From the NCBI RefSeq assembly GCF_000218875.1, contig NC_015709.1, forward strand, positions 434,001 to 498,000: a DNA stretch of 64,000 nt. The letters run 5' to 3'. A program made the position numbers and the translations under genes. A model generated the notes under the pieces. That model saw nothing but the letters and a program-made list of their open reading frames with translations, made no database searches and was not told the origin of the DNA. Below are positions 57,168 through 64,000 of this stretch, piece by piece. This DNA is from Zymomonas mobilis subsp. pomaceae ATCC 29192 (lineage in GTDB: Bacteria; Pseudomonadota; Alphaproteobacteria; Sphingomonadales; Sphingomonadaceae). Each line of letters starts with the position of its first letter. Within the stretch, counting starts at the first letter, position 1.

Positions 57168-58439
57168 TCAGCCAAGACGGCTGATAACATTGGCAGTCTG
57201 TCGTATATGCCTTCTTTTATCCAAGCTATAGCTAACGGCAACAGAGCCGGCGACGCTAAGGAGCATAGGTATTAAAAAATCATGACTGGGACGTGCAAAT
57301 TCCAATACCAACATCATAGCTGTTATAGGCATTTTCATGGAACTTGCTAAAAAGGCAGCGCCGCCAATAATAGCAAAAGCGCCTATAGAAATGGGAGGAA
57401 GCCAAAGATTCCAGACGTGGCCTATGACAACGGCGAATAAAGCCCCAAGACTAATACCAGGTGTTAAAAGACCACCATAAGCCCCAGCCCATAAGGCAAG
57501 AAAAAGGGCGACTATTTTTAAAATAAAGAGCTGCCCTGCTGTGCTTGCTGTCAAACTATCGTTAAATGCTAAACTAACGGGGCCTTTGCCATTGCCCAAC
57601 ACCTCAGGATAATACATCGAAATCAGGCCAATGATCGAAAACGCCCCGATAGCGACCAATGCCAACCAACGGTTATCTTTCAATTTAGAAGCGCTTATTT
57701 TTTGTGCCCAAAAACTAAAATTGTTGGCGATCAGACCGAAAACAGGCCCCATGACGAAAGCAAGAAATAGTAACGCATTATCAATTGGCCAAGGCGGAAC
57801 ATGATAAACAATACTGTTACCCAGAGCTATCCACGCAATACGCGCAGCCAGAGCAGAGGTTAATAAGGCCACGATTATGATGGGTCGTGACCAAGTCATA
57901 AGTAACGCTTCCAAGGCGAATAAGGCACCACTAAGCGGGACATTATAGACTGACGCTAAACCCGCGCCTGCCCCACAAGCGACAACAATGCGGCGTTGCT
58001 CTTCCGACAATTTTCCCCAAAAAGCCAGTCTTTCTCCAATCAGACTACCCAGTTCGCGAGGGGCTACCTCTCGTCCAAGAGGTGAGCCTAAAGCTACGGT
58101 AATGATCTGGAGTAGTACATGTAGAACCGTTTTCAGAACCGGCATAATAGGTTTGTCAGCCGCAACAGCTTTGGGAATAGGGACAAGGGGACGACCAAAA
58201 TGCCGCAAAGCGCCCCAACCAATGCCCGCAATAGCGCCGCAACTAATCAACACGATTAAGCGTCTTTTGGGAGAAGCAGCAAGACTGCCTTGCAAAAAAC
58301 TTTCTTCACTGATGACATGGGATAGACTGTATCCGTAAGCCATATGCTGAATGGCATGGAGTAAACAGGATAAAACCATGCCACCAAGACCCGTCAATAG
58401 ACCCACTGCCAGACATGTTAGAAGATAACGAATTTTCAT
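57168..58439 (-). CDS. CLC-family chloride channel/antiporter
   Basis: Inner-membrane anion protein, 423 residues, about ten to twelve hydrophobic helices. Selectivity-filter parts: GSPLGREVAPRELGSLI (with the gating-type Glu), GAGAGLASVYNVPLSGALFALE and GAYGGLLTPGISLGALF. The usual GREGP reads GREVAP. There is no C-terminal CBS pair. The ATG overlaps the upstream TPR/SPOR stop by 4 bp. Confidence 0.9.
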   Translation of the reverse strand: MKIRYLLTCLAVGLLTGLGGMVLSCLLHAIQHMAYGYSLSHVISEESFLQGSLAASPKRRLIVLISCGAIAGIGWGALRHFGRPLVPIPKAVAADKPIMPVLKTVLHVLLQIITVALGSPLGREVAPRELGSLIGERLAFWGKLSEEQRRIVVACGAGAGLASVYNVPLSGALFALEALLMTWSRPIIIVALLTSALAARIAWIALGNSIVYHVPPWPIDNALLFLAFVMGPVFGLIANNFSFWAQKISASKLKDNRWLALVAIGAFSIIGLISMYYPEVLGNGKGPVSLAFNDSLTASTAGQLFILKIVALFLALWAGAYGGLLTPGISLGALFAVVIGHVWNLWLPPISIGAFAIIGGAAFLASSMKMPITAMMLVLEFARPSHDFLIPMLLSVAGSVAVSYSLDKRRHIRQTANVISRLG

Positions 58440-60193
58440 TTGGCGGCTAATCTTTCGACAACGATGCCTTTTCGAGAGGTAAACTGAATCGTTGAGAAGC
58501 CGCTTTTTCTCAATTTATTGACAAAGTCTTGCGCTTTTTCTTCAGAAGAAAAAGGTCCTGCCAAGAGACGGTTAGAGGCATGCCAAGGTGTTGTCCAAGG
58601 TTGCGTTGTTTTCAATAAAGGATAGCGCGTTAATAATTTTTGCCATACAGCAAGAAGGTTGGCTTTATTCTCACCACTAGCGACCTGCACCCAATAACGA
58701 ATAGATGTATTGGTAGGGCTATTCTTTTCGTTACTTTTCTCAGCTGCTATTCTATCCGCAGCGATTTTCTCTTGAAGATCAGGTTTTGATAACCCTTTTA
58801 TTTTGCTATCAGTAACAAGCTTTGAGGACAGTGTTTTTGTTTCTGGAATGCTTTTTTCTGATACGACTTTGTTATCTATCTTATTTGCCTTTGAGGCATT
58901 TCTTTTCTGGGTTGCAAGACATTGATCTATTTTCAGCATCTGCTGCTTATTGAGTATTTTTAAAGACTGAGCTGTCGCCTGTCTTGTCTTTTTGCCCTTG
59001 CTATTCTTAGGTACCTCAAGGGTTGTTTTACAATAAGCGCGCATTTCTGCCTCAGTTCTAACCTTATTATTTTTATCTTTTATAGCCACATTTTCGGCTG
59101 TCTTTACCGACAGAGTGTCTTTATCTTCTTTCTGTGTCTTTGGGAGGGATGATTTTTCTATCGTGGAGGATAGCGGAGCTTTTCCAATTGTTGAGAAATT
59201 ATCCCCCGATTTTGAAGGAAGTTTACGAACGTTTTTAGAGATTGCCTTTGGCGTATTAAGTTCATCATCATCCTTAACCGTTAGAGGGCTAATAGGATCT
59301 TCCCCGACTTCTGTTGAGGGGTTCTGAACTTCTGCTGGTCGATAAGATTTTTCATTACTCATAGTATCGAAATTAAGATCCAAAACAGCTTCCTGTGTAT
59401 CGGGGCCTTCACTGTCATTCCCTGTCCAAAGAGGTTGTGAAGATTTACCATCCTTTGTTTTCATATCGCCAAAATGAACCGCAGCGGCCTTTTCCTGCAG
59501 CGACAGACTAGGCAATCGATTGAGAAAAGGAAGCATGGCCTCAGCCGAACCGGCTGGCATCGTCGATCTAATAATACCTGTTGCCCCTGTGACATCGCCA
59601 TTTAAGGCAAGAATTAAAGCCCGCGTACGCCATGCGGCGCGATTTTGTTGCCGAAGTTGGCGGTCTATAAGCGTAAGGGCATTATTAGTATGGCCCGCTA
59701 TGGCTTGAGATAAAGCAAAACGTCTTTCTGTTTCATCATCGGGATGGCTCGTCAAAGCCATTTCATAAGCCGATGTAGCCTTTCCATTATTCCCCATCAG
59801 ATCATAAGCAAGCCCTGTGTCGCTGGCTAATGTTGCGGGCGGTATTCCGTTTGAAATCGCTTCATGAAAATATTTAAGGGCTTGTTGAGGTTTTTCTTGC
59901 TGAATAAAAATAGATCCCAAAGCCGCTTTTACTTTACCATCATGGGGTGCCATATTTTCTGCACGGGTTAAAAAGCCAAGAGCCGCATGCATATCCCCTG
60001 CTCGATAAGAAGCGAGGCCCGCTCCGATCAAGGCATTTATGTCATGGGGTTGCGCTGCCAGTCGGCGCAAATAAACAGTAAGATCGGGTTTATCTGTTTG
60101 ATTTTCAGCAGTTTGGGCATGTAGGGCAGTACAAGGGGCAATAGAGGTTGAAACTAATAAGCTGGCAATGACCGCTTTGAAAATATATCGCAT
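58436..60193 (-). CDS. Exported TPR and SPOR-domain protein
   Basis: 585 residues from ATG 60193, where a signal peptide begins (YIFKAVIASLLVSTSIAPCTALHA). The frame is open to 60346, but that would bury the signal. Residues ~45-200 hold TPR-like repeats (LTRAENMAPHDGKVKAALGS, LKYFHEAISNGIPPATL), ~290-500 a Lys/Ser/Thr-rich linker, and ~500-585 a SPOR domain (YWVQVASGENKANLLAVWQK ... LAGPFSSEEKAQDFVNKL). Likely acts at the cell wall or septum. The ribosome site is weak. It precedes the CLC gene with ATGA overlap. Confidence 0.85.
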   Translation of the reverse strand: MRYIFKAVIASLLVSTSIAPCTALHAQTAENQTDKPDLTVYLRRLAAQPHDINALIGAGLASYRAGDMHAALGFLTRAENMAPHDGKVKAALGSIFIQQEKPQQALKYFHEAISNGIPPATLASDTGLAYDLMGNNGKATSAYEMALTSHPDDETERRFALSQAIAGHTNNALTLIDRQLRQQNRAAWRTRALILALNGDVTGATGIIRSTMPAGSAEAMLPFLNRLPSLSLQEKAAAVHFGDMKTKDGKSSQPLWTGNDSEGPDTQEAVLDLNFDTMSNEKSYRPAEVQNPSTEVGEDPISPLTVKDDDELNTPKAISKNVRKLPSKSGDNFSTIGKAPLSSTIEKSSLPKTQKEDKDTLSVKTAENVAIKDKNNKVRTEAEMRAYCKTTLEVPKNSKGKKTRQATAQSLKILNKQQMLKIDQCLATQKRNASKANKIDNKVVSEKSIPETKTLSSKLVTDSKIKGLSKPDLQEKIAADRIAAEKSNEKNSPTNTSIRYWVQVASGENKANLLAVWQKLLTRYPLLKTTQPWTTPWHASNRLLAGPFSSEEKAQDFVNKLRKSGFSTIQFTSRKGIVVERLAAK

Positions 60194-60441
60194 CTTAAGG
60201 GATGCTATTTTTTCTGTGATCCCTGAAAACGGATGAAACCGAAATCCCGTTTTTATAATTGAACAGGAAAAAGTATCATGTGTAAATTTTTTCGTATCAA
60301 TAGCCATGAAGGCTAGAAAGCCAACTGTTTTACCGAACGCAAGCATAAAGCGACAAAGAATAGCTGATATCCGATAAAATGCCTTTTTTATTAAAGATCT
60401 TATCGGTTTATACTCTAATCCCAGCTTTGAAGTAATAAAAT

Positions 60442-60484
60442 GGCTGTTTTTGTTATCCTTAGATATAAGGTAACAAAAACAGCC
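60442..60484 (-). terminator. Terminator of ftsZ
   Basis: Arms GGCTGTTTTTGTTA (60442-60455) and complement (60471-60484) extended by a five-bp CCTTA/TAAGG stem after a one-base bulge, 30 bp after the ftsZ stop. A flank of TTTTATT follows on the minus strand. Confidence 0.85.
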
Positions 60485-60514
60485 TGAAAAATTAACTTAA
60501 AATATAGTCTTCAG

Positions 60515-61921
60515 TTAGTTACCCTGACGGTTAAGAAACTGTGGAATATCAACACGTCCACGCGTTTCTGTTGCATTATCTTTGCGATCCGTCCCCCGGG
60601 CAATATTGGACATCCGTTCAAATAAAGTGCTGCCTTCCCGTACCAAGCGAGGCGCTGGACGATTGGGTTCATTTGACCAACCTGAAGGCTGGGATTCTTC
60701 AGTCTGCTTTGGTGAAGCAACAGAAGAGGGCATTTCGTTTTTAACGGAAGGTGTTAAAGTCTCTTTCCCCAGCAAGAGTTCCTCTTCAACAGGATGGGAT
60801 TGCGGCGCTGCCATTCTGGGAGAAGAATGCTGGGACGCAACAGATTGCTGCGCGTTAGATAAAGGTGCAGAGGATGCCGTATTATGACCTGAAAGCGGTG
60901 TATTCAGGTTTGTATACTCTTTATTCTCTTCCACTGATTCCTTTTGATTGGAATCAATCCCTGTTGCCACAACGGACACACGGATGCGTCCATCCAAATC
61001 TTCGTTAAAAGCTGATCCGAAGATGATATTGGCATCTTCATCGACCAATTCACGAATATGATTAGCGGCTTCATCCATTTCCATAAGCGTCATATCATCG
61101 CCACCGATAATCGACACGATAACACCGCGTGCACCATTCATGGAAACGCCATCAAGCAACGGATTGGCAATGGCTTTTTCTGCTGCTTCAATGGCACGGT
61201 TATCACCCGAGGCTTCTCCGGTTCCCATCATCGCTTTACCCATTTCACTCATTACAGAACGGATATCAGCAAAATCGAGATTGATAAGACCAGGACGAAC
61301 CATCAAATCTGTAATACCCCGAACACCCTGTTGTAATACTTCATCCGCCATTTCAAAGGCTTGTTTGAAGGTTGTATTTGGGTTCGCAATCAAGAACAGA
61401 TTCTGGTTCGGAATAACGATCAGGGTATCAACATGTTTTTGTAATTCTTCAATACCCGTTTCAGCCGCCCGCGCGCGCCGTTTCCCCTCAAAGTTAAATG
61501 GCTTAGTAACAACCCCAACCGTCAGAATACCACGATCACGTGCTACTTTTGCGATGACAGGCGCAGCCCCCGTGCCCGTACCGCCGCCCATACCGGCAGC
61601 AATAAAGCACATTCTAGCCCCTTCTAACGCTTCTTGAATCTGCTCGATAGTTTCTTCAGCAGCAGCTTTCCCTACTTCGGGACGTGACCCTGCCCCCAAA
61701 CCTTGCGTTGTCGTTGGGCCAAGCTGAATACGTTGCGCGGCCGGAGAGATATTTAAGGCCTGTGCATCCGTATTAGCTACAATAAAGTCTACACCCTGTA
61801 CATCGGATGCAATCATATTAGCAACAGCATTTCCGCCGCCGCCACCGACGCCAATCACGCTAATCCGGGGCAGTTCACTTACTTCGCCGCTATCACTGGA
61901 CCGCATGAATTCGATGGTCAT
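60515..61921 (-). CDS. ftsZ: Cell division GTPase FtsZ
   Basis: Tubulin-like protein that forms the division ring. 468 residues: GTP signature [12 protein letters not shown] (112-118 core), [13 protein letters not shown] near the start and [18 protein letters not shown]. Residues ~330-440 are a long Ser/Pro/Gln-rich linker typical of alphaproteobacteria, followed by the C-terminal peptide [12 protein letters not shown] that binds FtsA. GGAGAG lies 6 nt before the ATG. About 230 bp separate it from ftsA, so an own promoter is possible. Confidence 0.97.
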   Translation of the reverse strand: MTIEFMRSSDSGEVSELPRISVIGVGGGGGNAVANMIASDVQGVDFIVANTDAQALNISPAAQRIQLGPTTTQGLGAGSRPEVGKAAAEETIEQIQEALEGARMCFIAAGMGGGTGTGAAPVIAKVARDRGILTVGVVTKPFNFEGKRRARAAETGIEELQKHVDTLIVIPNQNLFLIANPNTTFKQAFEMADEVLQQGVRGITDLMVRPGLINLDFADIRSVMSEMGKAMMGTGEASGDNRAIEAAEKAIANPLLDGVSMNGARGVIVSIIGGDDMTLMEMDEAANHIRELVDEDANIIFGSAFNEDLDGRIRVSVVATGIDSNQKESVEENKEYTNLNTPLSGHNTASSAPLSNAQQSVASQHSSPRMAAPQSHPVEEELLLGKETLTPSVKNEMPSSVASPKQTEESQPSGWSNEPNRPAPRLVREGSTLFERMSNIARGTDRKDNATETRGRVDIPQFLNRQGN

Positions 61922-62154
61922 TTACGCTCTCCGTCCCAAATACATTTCTGTCAGGCTTACCCTAGGCTACAATGTTATAAAATCGGATTTTTGCAAATTA
62001 CGATTTTGTTATCGATTTGTTGTAAAGAAGATTACCGGCTCTAATCAAATAACCTATTTCATCATATACCCTGATGACTAAATCTTATCTTGCCTGAAGA
62101 TACCATTAAAAGCACGAGAAAATATGAGCCAAAACTTTAATTTTTAATATATTT

Positions 62155-63438
62155 TCAATATTCGCGCCGAAACATCTGAAAAAGACGTTTAAAAGAACCG
62201 ACAAAAGAAGATTTCCCACCTGACATATTACTATAAGAAAGTGGCCTTAAGTCAAAAGGTTCCGAAGCCGCATGTAAAATTAGACCGGTGAGTGTTGCAA
62301 AAGCGGGACCACTATGGGCATCTGGTAAACCAATAAGCCCGTGAGGCCGACCGATTCTAACTGATCGGCCTAAAACACCCTGAGCATAATCCGCAATTCC
62401 CTTCAGCTCTGCCCCACCTCCTGTTAAAACGACCTGACGACCAACAGGGCCATTATAGCCTAAGGATTTAAGCGCTTCTGCAATATGCCCCATCCAGTGA
62501 TCCAACCGTTTTCGGATTACCCCGATTAATTGCGCCCGACTAATCCGTTGTGGATCAATTACATCTTCGACATTGGCAATAGGAGCAACATCTATCATCT
62601 CATGATTATCGCGCGGTGAACTTTGTGCAGAACCATAAAAACACTTCAATCGTTCTGCATCGGAACGTCTGGTGCCAAAGGCCGCAGCAATATCATCTGT
62701 AATATCAGAAGCCCCCATGGGAAGAGACGCCAGCCCGACCAGTAATCCCCCTGCAAAAAGGGAAACATTCGTAACCCCAGCCCCCAATTCAACCAAAGCC
62801 ACACCCAACTCGCGTTCTTCTTCAAACAGACAAGACATACCTGCGGCAATTGGCGCAGCAACAATCGCTTGAACTTCAAGATGGGATGAACGCACGGCTA
62901 GTTCAAGATTTCTAACCGGTGAAGGTTCGGCAGCAATAACGTGAATATCTACCCCCAAACGATCAGCATAAAGACCGATCGGGCTTTTGACGCCTTTTAA
63001 CCCATCTAAAGTATAAAGTGCCGGTTGGGCGTGAAGCACCATATGCCCGTTTGGCTCAATTGAATCCCGCCCTGTTGCCAGTAACGTCTCCATATGAATT
63101 TCTTCAATACGCTGACCATTAAGTGCCACTTCAATAGAGGTTAAATCTGAAAGAAGCCCCCCCGCTGAAAAAGATACCCAGACAGATTCTATATTAATAC
63201 CAGCGATACGTTCAGCTTGTTCGACCGCTTCACGGACAGCTTTTTCGGTTTTTTCCATGTCGAACAGGTAGCCCCGACGCACCCCCAGACTTTCTCGCTG
63301 ACCACTTCCCAACACCTGTAAAACATTATCGGCATGTTTTTCGACAATCAGCGCTGAAATCTTGGAAGAGCCGATATCAAGCGCAGTAATGAGATTACCG
63401 TCTTTGACAGGGGTCATGGTGCGATGTCGATCCTTCAT
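62155..63438 (-). CDS. ftsA: Cell division protein FtsA
   Basis: Actin-like protein that anchors FtsZ to the membrane. 427 residues: NLITALDIGSSKISALIVEK (phosphate 1), SHLEVQAIVAAPIAAGMSCL, VALVELGAGVTNVSLF (phosphate 2) and VVLTGGGAELKGIADYA (adenosine). A Phe/Arg-rich amphipathic helix ends the protein (FKRLFQMFRREY), the expected membrane anchor. ATG overlaps ftsQ by 4 bp. Confidence 0.96.
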   Translation of the reverse strand: MKDRHRTMTPVKDGNLITALDIGSSKISALIVEKHADNVLQVLGSGQRESLGVRRGYLFDMEKTEKAVREAVEQAERIAGINIESVWVSFSAGGLLSDLTSIEVALNGQRIEEIHMETLLATGRDSIEPNGHMVLHAQPALYTLDGLKGVKSPIGLYADRLGVDIHVIAAEPSPVRNLELAVRSSHLEVQAIVAAPIAAGMSCLFEEERELGVALVELGAGVTNVSLFAGGLLVGLASLPMGASDITDDIAAAFGTRRSDAERLKCFYGSAQSSPRDNHEMIDVAPIANVEDVIDPQRISRAQLIGVIRKRLDHWMGHIAEALKSLGYNGPVGRQVVLTGGGAELKGIADYAQGVLGRSVRIGRPHGLIGLPDAHSGPAFATLTGLILHAASEPFDLRPLSYSNMSGGKSSFVGSFKRLFQMFRREY

Positions 63439-64000
63439 ATTCTATCGCCGACTGGTGGCGGAGCAGGTTTAGCAGATTTAACGGGTTTAGTCGGCATATC
63501 ATGCGCAATTCTGGCTGTAATCGGTGCCGTAGGAATCCGCATGTCGAACCGGACATAACCTCGTTCTAGTAGGTGATGTTCACGATTAGCATGCGAAAAA
63601 CGCGTCAAAGCAACCTCAGCCTCACTGCCTTCTGGAAGTGCAAGGGTTTCACCAGAGGCGAAATGCAGATCCCAACGTCGATTGCCTATCCAACTGGCCG
63701 CATCTACCCTTGATTTCAAATCGGGAGAATTTTCTAAAAGTCGTGTTAAATCTTCCAGATGAAGATTAGCCCCTGCCCCGATAACCAAAGGCAGTTCAGG
63801 CACTGCGTGAGGATCAACATCAGCAATAAGGATGCCGCTGTTATCGACCAGTTTTAAGGCCCCATGATATTGCCAAACAGCGGCTGGTTTACGCTCGATA
63901 ATATCAACAACCAACGTATCAGGCCAACGGCGGGATACCCTTGCATCTTCAATCCAGCCAAAGCGTAACAGACGATCACGAATAATATTCAGGTCAACTA
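63435..64000 (-). CDS. ftsQ: Cell division protein FtsQ (5' end outside window)
   Basis: C-terminal 188 codons of the divisome protein FtsQ. The visible part has WIEDARVSRRWPDTLVVDII and ERKPAAVWQYHGALKLVDNS, the POTRA/beta region, then residues matching GASWIGNRRWDLHFASG. The frame is open to the window edge, so the membrane segment is not seen. The Pro/Lys-rich tail ends with an ATGA overlap with ftsA, the conserved ftsQ-ftsA-ftsZ order. Confidence 0.9.
   Translation of the reverse strand, partial: VDLNIIRDRLLRFGWIEDARVSRRWPDTLVVDIIERKPAAVWQYHGALKLVDNSGILIADVDPHAVPELPLVIGAGANLHLEDLTRLLENSPDLKSRVDAASWIGNRRWDLHFASGETLALPEGSEAEVALTRFSHANREHHLLERGYVRFDMRIPTAPITARIAHDMPTKPVKSAKPAPPPVGDRI

Noticed and set aside
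61922..62154. 233-bp ftsA-ftsZ gap considered as a hidden small gene
   Set aside because: No open frame with a start and ribosome site; more likely holds an ftsZ promoter.

Overview
The window is a chromosomal stretch of an alphaproteobacterium of the sphingomonad group. It is most probably Zymomonas mobilis, judged from recalled gene order around the hopanoid locus, the class I LysRS and the moderately AT-rich DNA; no search was run. Almost all of it is core genome. There are no tRNA or rRNA genes, no CRISPR array and no recognisable insertion sequence. The one stable RNA found is the SRP RNA.

Layout. 1-6 kb: a 3'-truncated DinG-type helicase on the minus strand, class I lysyl-tRNA synthetase, a LysE-type exporter, a GNAT acetyltransferase and a secreted aldose 1-epimerase. 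6-9.6 kb: accessory patch with an orphan serine recombinase, a two-gene operon of an exported major-royal-jelly-family protein plus an exported cupin, and a DUF192 protein. 9.7-11 kb: rplM-rpsI with a strong terminator. 11-16.2 kb: a compact chemosensory cluster made of a soluble globin-coupled chemoreceptor, a shortened CheA-like kinase, a CheB that lacks its catalytic histidine, and a small helical protein overlapping cheB that carries a CheZ-like D-x3-Q motif. 16.2-27.3 kb: the hopanoid locus, with hpnM, then ispH-hpnH on plus facing the minus-strand operon hpnA-B-C-D-E-shc followed by hpnG. ispA at 37 kb supplies the same pathway.

27.6-36 kb: cation efflux protein, dnaB, cdd, dcd, ybaB, dnaX (with a nine-A slip site), the SRP RNA gene, a cysteine desulfurase followed by a broken 2Fe-2S ferredoxin gene, and a YbjN-like protein. 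36.4-41.7 kb: trcR-like regulator, xseB, ispA, coaD, a cyclophilin, queA, pdxH. 41.7-50 kb: sigma-54 activator, wrbA, a very AT-rich PIG-B-like glycosyltransferase, an OprB porin and a KefB-type antiporter. 50-60.3 kb: alaS, a SPOR protein, argS, dgt, a CLC channel and a TPR/SPOR protein. 60.5-64 kb: the end of the division cluster, ftsQ (5' truncated)-ftsA-ftsZ.

The genes fall into a few functional groups: hopanoid membrane lipid synthesis from isoprenoid precursors (ispH, ispA, hpn genes, shc), DNA replication and nucleotide supply (dnaB, dnaX, cdd, dcd, dgt), translation (three tRNA synthetases, two ribosomal proteins, queA, SRP RNA), division (fts, SPOR proteins) and a small heme-based chemosensory pathway. 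The most unusual signals are the altered chemotaxis proteins, the dnaX slip site with immediate out-of-frame stops, the ferredoxin pseudogene and the PIG-B-like gene.
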